NCBI RefSeq assembly: GCF_010728725.1
Contig: NZ_AP022606.1
Location: forward strand, 1,426,001-1,490,000
From: Mycobacterium branderi
Lineage (GTDB): Bacteria; Actinomycetota; Actinomycetes; Mycobacteriales; Mycobacteriaceae
Reading direction: 5' to 3'
DNA: 64,000 nucleotides
The stretch's first letter is position 1, and each line of letters starts with the position of its first letter. The notes under the pieces are model-generated. The model saw only the letters and a list, made by a program, of their open reading frames with translations. It had not been told where the DNA came from and did no database searches. The translations under genes were made by a program, and so were the position numbers. This document shows, piece after piece, positions 44,281 to 53,233 of this stretch.

Positions 44281-44706
44281 GTGAGTTCGGGCGTATTCGG
44301 TTACCTGACCGTACTGAGCCTCGTGTTGGCACTGGTGTTCGTCGCCATTGCCGGCGTCTACGTCAAGCGGCTGGGCGAGCGAGCGACTCCTCCGATCAGT
44401 GAAGAAATCGGAAGCGCGAAAACGGTGATGGCCAAAGTGCGCAAACGCCAACCGATGTCGTGGGACGAGTTGGACTATGCGAAGCAAATCGTTGCCGATC
44501 GCAGCTCGCTCATGGCGTTCTGCATTCCCGGGGCTTTGTTCATGGTGGGTTGCTTCTATGTGTTCGGCAGCCTGTACCACTTGCACGGAGCGACGCCGTC
44601 CGAGCGGACGTTCCTCGGGGTCTTCCCCATGCTGGGCGCCACCAACTTCACGCTTCGGCTTCTCGGCAGCGCCAAGTACAAGCGGCGTCTGCACAAGATG
44701 CCTTGA
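44281..44706 (+). CDS. Membrane protein of unknown function
   Basis: A 141-residue protein with a GTG start after GAAGGAGG. Hydrophobic helices lie at about 8-28, 75-97 and 110-128, and a positively charged tail follows (KYKRRLHKMP). No family was recognised. It follows the aldolase gene by 40 bp and may share its transcript. Confidence 0.7.
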   Translation: MSSGVFGYLTVLSLVLALVFVAIAGVYVKRLGERATPPISEEIGSAKTVMAKVRKRQPMSWDELDYAKQIVADRSSLMAFCIPGALFMVGCFYVFGSLYHLHGATPSERTFLGVFPMLGATNFTLRLLGSAKYKRRLHKMP

Positions 44707-44862
44707 GGCAACCCTGAGGCCGCTCAGGTCGCGTTCCGGCCGCAGGGCCGCTACTCTTTGCAGATCGTAGCCACTTAGGTACATAACCGTCTACTATCTG
44801 CAGTGGCCTGGGTGCGGGAGCGAGGGAACGCGACGTGCGGATGGAGTTCCGAAGGTGATCGA

Positions 44863-45306
44863 GTGAGTCCTCGTTCAGTCGGCCGGACCGTCCTGGCACG
44901 CGCGTGGATGCCGTTGGTGGCCGTCGTTGCGGTCGGCGCGGGAGCGGTGGGCATGTGGAAGGTGCACCAGTTCTCCGCTCCCCCGCCCGTCATCACGGTC
45001 AATGGCCCGGCAGCGCCCGAGCAGACCACGCCCAAGCAGCTCACGTATGAGTTGTTCGGGTCCGTCGGCGACGGCGGGATGCTCGTCTATTTGGACATCG
45101 ACGGACACCCGCATCAGGTTGATCTGACGACGTTGCCGTGGTCGCACACGGAGACGACGACGCTCACGGTGGTATCCGGCAGCATCTCGGCGCAGGTTCA
45201 TGGTGGCCAACTCGGCTGCCGGATGTTGGTGAATGGCGTTGTCCGCGATGAACAATCCGACACCCATGAGGATGCGCACGTCATGTGTCGGGTGAAATCC
45301 GCATGA
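44863..45306 (+). CDS. mmpS: MmpS-family membrane protein
   Basis: A 147-residue MmpS protein. A short cytoplasmic N-terminus is followed by one membrane helix at about 12-32 (WMPLVAVVAVGAGAVGMWKV). An exported beta domain has LTYELFGSVGDGGMLVYLDIDGHPHQV and the two cysteines QLGCRM and HVMCRV. MmpS proteins assist the adjacent MmpL transporter. GTG at 44863 after GAAGGTGAT. It overlaps mmpL by 4 bp (ATGA). The subgroup (MmpS1-5) is not assigned. Confidence 0.9.
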   Translation: MSPRSVGRTVLARAWMPLVAVVAVGAGAVGMWKVHQFSAPPPVITVNGPAAPEQTTPKQLTYELFGSVGDGGMLVYLDIDGHPHQVDLTTLPWSHTETTTLTVVSGSISAQVHGGQLGCRMLVNGVVRDEQSDTHEDAHVMCRVKSA

Positions 45307-48116
45307 GCGAGCACCGGGCTAGTCGACCCTTCGTCCCCCGAATGGTCCGCGTGCTCGCAATACCGATCATCGCGTTTTGGGCGCTTCTCGCCGTGTCGAC
45401 GAACACCTTTATGCCGCAAGTCGAGCGGGTCGCAGAAGAACTTGCGGGCCCGATGGTCCCGCACTACGCGCCGTCGCAGCGGGCATTGCTGCGCATCGGC
45501 GAGAAGTTCCACGAGTCCAATTCGACCAACTTGACGATGCTCGTGTTGGAAGCCGACCGGCCGCTGGGCGATGTGGACCATCGCTACTACGACGACTTGG
45601 TACGCCGGCTGAAGCAAGACCCCAAGCACGTGCAGTACGTCATGGATCTGTGGGGGAAACCGATCACTGCGGCCGGGGCGCAGAGCGTCGACGGCAAAGC
45701 CGCGTACGTGCTGCTGCGTCTTGCGGGCGACATCGGCCAGATGCAAGCGAACGAATCCGTCGCGGCCGTTAGGGATATCGTCGCAAAGGACCCCGCGCCG
45801 CCCGGCCTGCGGGTCTACGTCAGCGGCGCGGCGCCGCTCGCCTCGGACACGGTGGCTATCGCCAATTCGAGCCTGAACAACATCACGATCGTGACGATCA
45901 TCCTCATCGTCACGATGCTGCTGCTGGTGTATCGCTCCCTCACCAACGTGGTGGTGCCCCTGCTCGGTGTTCTGATCGAGATGCTGGTTGCGAAGGGGGT
46001 TATCGCAACCCTCGGGCATCTGGGCTACATCGAACTGTCGTCGTTCGCGGTGAACATCGTCGTCGCGCTGACGCTTGGAGCCGGGACCGATTACGGCATC
46101 TTCTTGATGGGCCGATATCACGAGGCGCGACAGGCCGGCGAAAGCCGGGAGGACGCGTTCTACATCGCGTACAAGGGTGTCACGCCGATCATCATCGGCT
46201 CGGGATTGACGATCGCCGGGGCGTGTTACTGCCTGACTTTCGCGCGGCTCAACTACTTCCACACCATGGGGCCGGCGGTTGGGATCGCCATGCTGTTCAC
46301 CATCGCGGCAGCGCTGACGCTGGGCCCGGCCATCTTGACCGTGGGCAGCCTATTCGGGCTCTTCGATCCCAGACAAAAGGTCAAGGCGACGCTGTATCGG
46401 CGGATCGGGGCGAGCGTGGTGCGCTGGCCGGTCCCGATCCTTACGGCCAGCGCCGCTGCCGTCATGTTCGGGGCGATCTTCGTGCCGACCTACCGGCAGA
46501 ACTACGACGACCGTGCCTATCAGCCGCACAATGCCCCGGCGAATCAGGGTTTCGCGGCGGCGGATCGGCACTTCCCGAGGAGCAAGCTGTTCTCCGAGAT
46601 GCTGATGATCGAGACGGATCACGACATGCGCAACTCGGCGGACTTCATCTCCTTAGACCGGGTTGCGAAGAGCCTGATCCGTCTTCCCGGCGTCGCGATG
46701 GTGCAAAGCATCACCAGGCCTCTGGGCCGCCCATTGGAACACGCCACGCTGCCGTATCTGTTCACGACGCAGGGCAGCGGCAACGGTCAACAGCTGCCGT
46801 TCAACAAGCAGCAGAACGCCAATACCGATGAGCAGGCACAGATTACAACCCATTCCGTCGAAGTCTTGCGGAAAGAGATCGTCTATTTCCAAAACATGTC
46901 CGACGAGCTGCACAACACGGTTCTCACCGTCGAGGATCTGCAACAGATCACCGATGAGATGAACCAGGAAATCTCGAACGTCGATGACTTCTTCCGGCCG
47001 ATCAAGAGCTACTTCTATTGGGAGAAGCACTGTTTCGACATCCCCATCTGCTGGACGTTCAGGTCGCTGTTCGACGGGCTCGACAACATCGACCACTTGG
47101 CTGCGGACATCAAGGACGCCAGAACCTCTCTCGAAGCCGTGGATAGGATCCTGCCGCAAGTCATCACGCAACTGAAACTCACCGCCGACGACTCGGAGGC
47201 CTTGGCCGCTCGTTTGGTCAGCAGCTACGGCCAGTCGGCGCTGCAGTCCACGCAAACGGACCAGACGTTCGACGACATGATCAATGTCGGGCTCGACTTC
47301 GACCGGTCGCGCAGCGACGACTTCTTCTACATCCCCCGTGAAGGTTTCGACAACGACGACGTCAAGACCGGCATGCAGCTGCTGATGTCGCCGGACGGCA
47401 AGGCTGCTCGGTTCATCGTCACCCACGAGGGCAACGCCATGGGTCCCGAAGGCGTGCAGCATGTCGAACAGTTCCCCGGGGCGATCACCACGATCTTGAA
47501 AGAGACGTCGTTGGCCGGCGCACGGGTTTACATCGGCGGTTCTGGATCCAACGACAAGGACATCAAGGAATACGCCGCATCGGATCTGCTGATCGTAGCG
47601 ATCGCCGCCTTCGTACTGATCTTCCTGATCATGTTGTTCCTGACGCGAAGTCTGATGGCCGCCTTGGTGATTCCGGGCACCGTGGCGTTCTCGTACGCCG
47701 GGGCGTTCGGACTCTCCGTACTCGTCTGGCAGCACCTCATCGGCTTGCCGCTGCACTGGTTGGTGCTGCCGCTGACGTTCATCATCCTGGTGGCGGTGGG
47801 GTCGGACTACAACCTGCTGTTGATCGTCCGGGTCAAAGACGAGCTCCATGCCGGGTTGAACACCGGCCTTATCCGCGCGCTCGGAAGCACCGGTGGTGTG
47901 GTGACGTCCGCGGGTTTGGTGTTCGCGTTCACGATGCTGGCAATGCTCACAAGCGATCTGCGCAGCATCGGTCAGGTGGGTTCGACCGTGTGCATCGGCC
48001 TGTTGCTCGACACGCTGATCGTGCGCTCGTTCGTCGTGCCGTGCATCCTGCGAATTCTCGGGCCGTGGTTCTGGTGGCCGACACTGGTGCGTTCCCGTCC
48101 GGCGCCGCAGCGATAG
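45303..48116 (+). CDS. mmpL: MmpL-family RND transporter
   Basis: A 937-residue RND transporter with twelve membrane helices in two sets. Large exported loops follow helix 1 (about 35-185) and helix 7 (about 420-745, with a long coiled-coil stretch around ISNVDDFFRPIKSYFYWEKH). Proton-relay Asp-Tyr pairs are visible in GAGTDYGIFLMGRYHEAR (set 1) and VGSDYNLLLIVRVKDE (set 2). It exports lipids or siderophores across the inner membrane with MmpS. The substrate cannot be inferred without a biosynthetic neighbour. Confidence 0.93.
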   Translation: MSEHRASRPFVPRMVRVLAIPIIAFWALLAVSTNTFMPQVERVAEELAGPMVPHYAPSQRALLRIGEKFHESNSTNLTMLVLEADRPLGDVDHRYYDDLVRRLKQDPKHVQYVMDLWGKPITAAGAQSVDGKAAYVLLRLAGDIGQMQANESVAAVRDIVAKDPAPPGLRVYVSGAAPLASDTVAIANSSLNNITIVTIILIVTMLLLVYRSLTNVVVPLLGVLIEMLVAKGVIATLGHLGYIELSSFAVNIVVALTLGAGTDYGIFLMGRYHEARQAGESREDAFYIAYKGVTPIIIGSGLTIAGACYCLTFARLNYFHTMGPAVGIAMLFTIAAALTLGPAILTVGSLFGLFDPRQKVKATLYRRIGASVVRWPVPILTASAAAVMFGAIFVPTYRQNYDDRAYQPHNAPANQGFAAADRHFPRSKLFSEMLMIETDHDMRNSADFISLDRVAKSLIRLPGVAMVQSITRPLGRPLEHATLPYLFTTQGSGNGQQLPFNKQQNANTDEQAQITTHSVEVLRKEIVYFQNMSDELHNTVLTVEDLQQITDEMNQEISNVDDFFRPIKSYFYWEKHCFDIPICWTFRSLFDGLDNIDHLAADIKDARTSLEAVDRILPQVITQLKLTADDSEALAARLVSSYGQSALQSTQTDQTFDDMINVGLDFDRSRSDDFFYIPREGFDNDDVKTGMQLLMSPDGKAARFIVTHEGNAMGPEGVQHVEQFPGAITTILKETSLAGARVYIGGSGSNDKDIKEYAASDLLIVAIAAFVLIFLIMLFLTRSLMAALVIPGTVAFSYAGAFGLSVLVWQHLIGLPLHWLVLPLTFIILVAVGSDYNLLLIVRVKDELHAGLNTGLIRALGSTGGVVTSAGLVFAFTMLAMLTSDLRSIGQVGSTVCIGLLLDTLIVRSFVVPCILRILGPWFWWPTLVRSRPAPQR

Positions 48117-48125
48117 CGCGGCAGA

Positions 48126-49007
48126 TCAGTTCTGCCGATCGGTCAGCTCGGCGACGAAGCGATCAATGAAGCCGTCCAATGGCTGGGCACCGGCGGGCCG
48201 AATGACGAATTTCGTCAGACCCGCCTCCAGGTAGGCGTCTAGTTGGCGATGCAGCTGATCCCAGTCCGCGGCGATCAGCTCGGCCGGATCCAGATCTGGA
48301 CGACGGCGCCGGACCGCCGCGACCGACTCCGCCGGCAGCTCACCGTCCGCGACAGCCAACGAGATCCCGAAGTGATCCGGCTCGATGCGCCGGTCTGCTT
48401 GCGCCGCGGCATGTTCGATCGCTTCGCGCCCGGCCCGGGCTTCGGCCGGCGTAAGGAAACTACCCAGCCAGCCGTCGCCGAGCGCACCGATGCGCCGAAA
48501 GGCCGCGGGCGCGGAACCACCCAGCCAAATGTCCAGCGGAGGGACCGGCCGCGGCGTGATCGTCGCATCGCTGACAGTGAAGTACCGGCCGGTGTGGCTG
48601 ACCGAGCCTTCTACCAACGCCGACCGGAGCAACTGCAGTGACTCGTCGAACACCGCAGCGCGCTCACCGTTTGGGACGACGAACAACTCACGCTCGGCCG
48701 GGATCGCCGAGCGTAATCCGAAGACCGGCAGCACCCGCTTGGGCGCGAGGGCCGCCAGTGACGCCAATTGTTTGGCGACCAACACGGGATGCCGCCCGGG
48801 AAGCACCACGACTGAAGTGCCCACCTTCAATCGGGTGGTTCGCGCCAGTGCGTAGGCCATGCCCACCATCGGATCCACCGCAGGCATGTAAACCAACTCG
48901 GAAAACCACAGCGAGTCGACCCCGCTGTACTCGAGGTGATCGATGATGTCGGCGAGCTGTTCTGGAGCGGTATTCACTCCCAGGCTGACTCCGAAGCGAA
49001 TCTTCAC
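48126..49007 (-). CDS. LLM-class F420-dependent oxidoreductase
   Basis: A 293-residue luciferase-like TIM barrel (MKIRFGVSLGVNTAPEQLADIIDHLEYSGVDSLWFSEL, TSVVVLPGRHPVLVAKQLASLAALAPKRVLPVFGLR). It probably uses F420H2 or FMN as cofactor; the substrate is unknown. It is convergent with mmpL, 9 bp apart. The divergent neighbour is an epoxide-hydrolase-like gene. Confidence 0.88.
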   Translation of the reverse strand: MKIRFGVSLGVNTAPEQLADIIDHLEYSGVDSLWFSELVYMPAVDPMVGMAYALARTTRLKVGTSVVVLPGRHPVLVAKQLASLAALAPKRVLPVFGLRSAIPAERELFVVPNGERAAVFDESLQLLRSALVEGSVSHTGRYFTVSDATITPRPVPPLDIWLGGSAPAAFRRIGALGDGWLGSFLTPAEARAGREAIEHAAAQADRRIEPDHFGISLAVADGELPAESVAAVRRRRPDLDPAELIAADWDQLHRQLDAYLEAGLTKFVIRPAGAQPLDGFIDRFVAELTDRQN

Positions 49008-49177
49008 CCGCGTCTCCCTGTCGTCTTGATGCGTGTAAATAGCGCAACGCGGCGACCAACGATTTCAGTTCGCACTGATGTGTTTCTGCTACCCGGACGT
49101 GGCCAACGCTCACTATTGTTCCGCTAGCTTTACGACCGCGGTTTACGTTGGGCAGGCGAATGGGACATGCTGACCGA

Positions 49178-50020
49178 ATGGACCAATACCGTCGCGGTGA
49201 GCTGATATTCGATGTCCGTGATGCCGGACCGGCCGACGGGCCGGTCGTGGTCTTGTTGCACGGCTTCCCGCAGCGCAATGACAGTTGGGAGGCCGTCATC
49301 GACCGGCTGACCGCTGCGGGTTACCGCTGCCTGGCCCCCAACCAACGGGGCTATTCACCGGGCGCCCGGCCGCCCCGCCGCCGCGACTACCGCATCCCCG
49401 AGTTGGTCGGCGACCTGCGCGCACTGATCGATACCAGCGGTGCGCAGCGCGTGCATCTCGTCGGACATGACTGGGGCGCCGCGGTCGCGTGGGCCGCCGC
49501 AGCCGAAATGCCCGACCGGCTGGCAACCGTGTCGCCGATATCGGTGCCGCATCCCGCCGCATTCATCAAATCGTTCACCAACAGCCGTCAGGGCCTGGCG
49601 TCTTGGTACATGTTTTTCTTTCAGTTGCCGCGCATACCGGAATGGCTGCTCATGCGGCGTAACGGCGCTATCGTCACCGAGTTGCTGCGGCGCAGCGGCC
49701 AAACACCGGCCGCGGCCGAACGAGATGCACGGGCGATGACCGAATCCGGTGCCCTGACCGCAGCGATCAACTGGTATCGCGCGATGCCACTGTCCAGTCC
49801 GCGCGGAATCGGCCAAAAGGTTTCCGTACCAACGCTGTACGTGTGGAGCGACCAAGACACCGCGTTGCTGCCCAAAGCGGCTCACGACACCGCTCGATAT
49901 GTCAGCGGCGAATACCGGTTCGAGATCCTGCCCGGGGTCTCGCATTGGATACCCGACGAACAACCCGACAAGCTCGCCGAGCTGCTGCTGGACTGGTTTG
50001 CTGCTCACCCGACCGTCTGA
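49178..50020 (+). CDS. Alpha/beta hydrolase, epoxide hydrolase-like
   Basis: A 280-residue hydrolase with HGFPQRNDSW (oxyanion), GHDWGAAVAW with nucleophile Asp98, the acid in VWSDQDTALL and the His in PGVSHWIPDEQ. The Asp in GHDWG is the mark of epoxide hydrolases and dehalogenases. The ATG at 49178 was used; 49160 is an alternative. It lies 69 bp upstream of the MaoC-fusion gene on the same strand. Confidence 0.88.
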   Translation: MDQYRRGELIFDVRDAGPADGPVVVLLHGFPQRNDSWEAVIDRLTAAGYRCLAPNQRGYSPGARPPRRRDYRIPELVGDLRALIDTSGAQRVHLVGHDWGAAVAWAAAAEMPDRLATVSPISVPHPAAFIKSFTNSRQGLASWYMFFFQLPRIPEWLLMRRNGAIVTELLRRSGQTPAAAERDARAMTESGALTAAINWYRAMPLSSPRGIGQKVSVPTLYVWSDQDTALLPKAAHDTARYVSGEYRFEILPGVSHWIPDEQPDKLAELLLDWFAAHPTV

Positions 50021-50089
50021 GCAGCTACCAACGCGTTACTGTGCTGTGGTCGGCCTCCGAACAAGCCGACAGAACGGTTGAGCACAGTC

Positions 50090-51121
50090 ATGACCGCAGC
50101 AGCAGAGGCGTCGCCGATCGAATCGCGGGTCGGCCACTACTACCAGATGGACTACCCCTACCTGGTGGGCCGCGAGAAAGTCCGCGAATACGCGCGCGCA
50201 GTCCAGGACTATCACCCCGCACACTGGGATGTCGCCGCCGCCGCTGAACTGGGTTATTCGGGTTTGGTAGCGCCGCTGACCTTCACGTCAACGCCGGCCA
50301 TGGCGTGCAACCGGCGCATGTTCGAATCGGTGGTCATCGGTTACGACACCTACATGCAGACCGAGGAAGTCTTCGAGCAGCACCGCCCCATCGTGGCCGG
50401 CGACGAACTGCAGATCGACGTCGAACTGTCATCGGTGCGCCGGATCGCCGGCCGAGACCTGATCACCGTGACCAACACGTTCACCGACACTGCCGGCGAG
50501 CGGGTGCACACCCTGCACACCACCGTCGTCGGCCTCACCGCCGAGGACGTCGACCCGGCAATCAAGACGGCCGCGCAGAAGGCGATGATGCACGACGTCG
50601 ACATCGCCGCAATCGGCGAAAACGATGCGGCCTACGAGAAGACGGTGCGTCCGGAAGGCGAGATCCGGATCGCCGACGGGGGCTTGACCCGAACGCCGGG
50701 AACGCCGTCCTTCGACGACGTGAAGGTCGGCGACGAGTTACCGGTGCACCACACCCGGCTGTCCCGCGGCGACCTGGTGAACTACGCCGGCGTGGCCGGC
50801 GACGCCAACCCGATTCACTGGGACGAGGGCATTGCCAAGCTCGCCGGGCTACCCGACGTGATCGCGCACGGGATGCTGACGATGGGTTTGGGTTCCGGCT
50901 TTGTTTCCGCATGGTCGGGCGACCCCGGTGCGGTAACCCGCTACGCGGTGCGGTTGTCCGCGCCCGCGATCGTGTCGGCCGCCGAAGGTGCAGACATCGA
51001 GTTCAGCGGCCGGATCAAGTCACTGGACCCGGATACCCGCTCCGGTGTCGTCATCGTCGGTGCGAAGTCCGCCGGCCGGAAGATCTTCGGCCTGGCGACG
51101 GTGAACATCCGCTTCCGTTGA
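50090..51121 (+). CDS. Fused MaoC-type dehydratase (HadA-HadB-like)
   Basis: A 343-residue double hot-dog protein. The N-terminal FAS1-type dehydratase half (about 15-150) has a degenerate site (YARAVQDYHPAHWD). The C-terminal MaoC half (about 200-340) carries the hydratase motif YAGVAGDANPIHWDEGIAK and IAHGMLTMG. The HadA and HadB subunits of the mycolic-acid (3R)-hydroxyacyl-ACP dehydratase are normally separate genes; here both modules are in one chain. It could hydrate or dehydrate acyl-CoA or acyl-ACP. A TTG at 50078 is an alternative start. Confidence 0.85.
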   Translation: MTAAAEASPIESRVGHYYQMDYPYLVGREKVREYARAVQDYHPAHWDVAAAAELGYSGLVAPLTFTSTPAMACNRRMFESVVIGYDTYMQTEEVFEQHRPIVAGDELQIDVELSSVRRIAGRDLITVTNTFTDTAGERVHTLHTTVVGLTAEDVDPAIKTAAQKAMMHDVDIAAIGENDAAYEKTVRPEGEIRIADGGLTRTPGTPSFDDVKVGDELPVHHTRLSRGDLVNYAGVAGDANPIHWDEGIAKLAGLPDVIAHGMLTMGLGSGFVSAWSGDPGAVTRYAVRLSAPAIVSAAEGADIEFSGRIKSLDPDTRSGVVIVGAKSAGRKIFGLATVNIRFR

Positions 51122-51169
51122 CCCCGCGGTTTGGTGTCCAATCCTGCGGAACGCTAATTTCCTGACGTG

Positions 51170-52147
51170 ATGTCCTCAGCTGCTAGCGCAGTCGCGCGGT
51201 GGATTGCCCCTTTCCTGACGGTTACGGCCGTCCTCGTTGCGCACTCGGTGCAGGCCCCGTCGATCCGGCTGGCCAGCAATGACAACCCGCTGGCCGGCAA
51301 GTCCTTCTATGTCGATCCCGCGTCGAAGGCCATGCGGGCGGCGCAAGGCGCCAATCCGCCGAGTGCGGAGCTGACCGCCATCGCGAACACGCCGCACGCC
51401 TACTGGATGGACCAGGCGTCTAATCCCGCCGTCGACGCGAAGTACATCGCGGCGGCGCAGGCTGCCGGCGCCGTGCCGATTCTGGCCCTCTATGGGATTC
51501 CGCATCGTGACTGCGGAAGCTTCGCTTCGGGCGGATTCGGCTCGGCGGCTGCCTATCGAGGGTGGATCGACGGCGTCGCGACGGCCATCGGCAGTGGGCC
51601 CGCCGCCGTCATCCTCGAACCCGATGCGTTGGCCATGGCCGACTGCTTGCCAGCCGACCAGCGTCAGGAGCGCTTCGAGCTGATCCGGTATGCCGTTGAC
51701 ACACTGACCCGCAACCCGGCCGCGGCCGTCTACGTCGACGCCGGACACTCGCGCTGGATCAACGCCGACGAGATGGCCGCCCGGCTCAACCAGGTCGGCG
51801 TGGCCAAGGCGCGGGGTTTCAGCCTCAACACCGCGAACTTCTTCACCACCGACGAGGAAATCGGTTACGGCGAAACGATTTCGGGGCTGACGAACGGATC
51901 GAACTACGTGATCGACACCTCGCGTAACGGCGCGGGGCCTGCCGGCGGCGACATGTATTGGTGTAACCCGACCGGCCGTGCCCTCGGGACCCCACCCACC
52001 ACGGCGACGGCGGGTGCACACGCCGACGCCTACCTGTGGATCAAACGTCCGGGTGAATCCGACGGCTCATGCGGCCGCGGGGAACCTCAGGCTGGCACGT
52101 TCGTCAGCCAGTACGCGATCGATCTCGCCCGCAACGCCGGCCACTAG
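51170..52147 (+). CDS. celA1: Secreted GH6 glycoside hydrolase (CelA1)
   Basis: A 325-residue GH6 enzyme closely matching M. tuberculosis CelA1 (MSSAASAVARWIAPFL for the homologous start, then PLAGKSFYVDP). The general acid is Asp152 in ILEPDALAMADC, and Asp114 lies in GIPHRDCGSFASGG. YVIDTSRNG and WIKRPGESDG line the cleft. The N-terminal hydrophobic segment exports it. It hydrolyses beta-1,4-glucans. A GTG lies one codon upstream. Confidence 0.93.
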   Translation: MSSAASAVARWIAPFLTVTAVLVAHSVQAPSIRLASNDNPLAGKSFYVDPASKAMRAAQGANPPSAELTAIANTPHAYWMDQASNPAVDAKYIAAAQAAGAVPILALYGIPHRDCGSFASGGFGSAAAYRGWIDGVATAIGSGPAAVILEPDALAMADCLPADQRQERFELIRYAVDTLTRNPAAAVYVDAGHSRWINADEMAARLNQVGVAKARGFSLNTANFFTTDEEIGYGETISGLTNGSNYVIDTSRNGAGPAGGDMYWCNPTGRALGTPPTTATAGAHADAYLWIKRPGESDGSCGRGEPQAGTFVSQYAIDLARNAGH

Positions 52148-52148
52148 A

Positions 52149-53066
52149 TCACAGCGCGGCGGCGAGCCTCCACAGCGCGTCGCGGTCGACGGAGTCGGAG
52201 CGGTCTAGCGGGCTGATCACGATGTCGGTGGCACCCGCATCCCGATACCGGCGCAGCTGATGCGCAATAGCTCCCTCGGTCCCGATCGCGGCAAGGTCGA
52301 CCACACTGGCGATGCCTTCGCGGGCAATCACGTTGCGGTACGACGGGATGGTCTCGTAGAAGCTCAACTGTTGCGCGGCAATGGTTCTTGCGCCCTCTAG
52401 GTCCTCCGACAATAACGTCGGCACCGCGGCGATGACGCGCGGCGCCGGGCGCCCCGCCTCGGCCGCAGCCTGCGTGATCGTCGGCACGATGAATTCCTCG
52501 AGAGTCCGGGGCCCCGCCAGATAGGGCAAGGTCCCGTCGGCCAGTTCTCCGGTGACTTGCAACGCCTTTGGGCCCATCGCTGCCACATACACCGGGATGG
52601 GAGTGCCGCCGGCGACCTGGACAGGCCAGCGAGGACTAGCGCTGAGCTCACTTCCGTGGAAGTCGACGCCGGCGGTGTCGAACACCGACCGCAGGATGGT
52701 CAGATGCTCGCGTAAGCGCGTGACCGTGTTGGGCCACGGAGCACCGAAGGTCTGGCGTTCGATCTCGCGGGCACCCAGCCCGAGCCCTAGGCTGAAGTTG
52801 CCATGCGCCGCTGCCTGCGCCGTCTGCGCCAACGACGCGACGATCAGCGGGTGGCGGGGGTTGATCGGCACCACCGAGGTGCCCACACCCAACCCCGGCA
52901 CGGCAGCTCCGACGAGCGCAGCGAGCGCGATCGCGTCGTAGTTCTGCTGCTGGGCCAACCACACCTGGGCGACGCCGAGCTGGTGGGCCTGTTTGGCTTG
53001 AGCGATCACGTCATCGACGAGATTGGGAGCATCAGGGCGGGCGAAGAGGATGATTCCGGTCGGCAT
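52149..53066 (-). CDS. LLM-class F420-dependent oxidoreductase
   Basis: A roughly 305-residue luciferase-like protein (MPTGIILFARPDAPNLVDDVIAQAKQAHQLGVAQVWLAQ, GTSVVPINPRHPLIVASLAQTAQAAAHGNFSLGLG). It probably uses F420. Start codons at 53066, 53075 and 53087 cannot be separated by a ribosome-binding site; 53066 fits the usual family N-terminus. Its stop lies 1 bp from the convergent celA1 stop. It is divergent from the quinone oxidoreductase and may share that operator region. Confidence 0.86.
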   Translation of the reverse strand: MPTGIILFARPDAPNLVDDVIAQAKQAHQLGVAQVWLAQQQNYDAIALAALVGAAVPGLGVGTSVVPINPRHPLIVASLAQTAQAAAHGNFSLGLGLGAREIERQTFGAPWPNTVTRLREHLTILRSVFDTAGVDFHGSELSASPRWPVQVAGGTPIPVYVAAMGPKALQVTGELADGTLPYLAGPRTLEEFIVPTITQAAAEAGRPAPRVIAAVPTLLSEDLEGARTIAAQQLSFYETIPSYRNVIAREGIASVVDLAAIGTEGAIAHQLRRYRDAGATDIVISPLDRSDSVDRDALWRLAAAL

Positions 53067-53166
53067 AAGCGCCATCAACGCACGCAATCAGTCGGTCATT
53101 CCTGGCGAATCGCGGTGATCGAAAGTCCGTCCCGACTGCGACTGGCACAGCCGCGCCGCCCGGCGA

Positions 53167-53212
53167 TGTTGACAATGCTCACAGCACCACTAATGTGAGC
53201 AGCGTATACATT
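53167..53212 (+). promoter_or_regulatory. Promoter/operator copy 1 of the TetR regulon (quinone oxidoreductase)
   Basis: TGTTGACAATGCTCACA (53167-53183) contains TTGACA as -35 and half of the repeated motif. ATGTGAGCAGCGTATACAT (53193-53211) is the second half. A TAATGT at 53191 could be the -10 with a 16-bp spacer. The same pair occurs before the acetoacetate decarboxylase gene. Confidence 0.65.
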
Positions 53213-53233
53213 CGAGCCTGCGGAGGGGAGAGC

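Noticed and set aside
45198..47849. Long antisense frames inside mmpL
   Set aside because: No family features and exact overlap with the coding region of a clear RND transporter.
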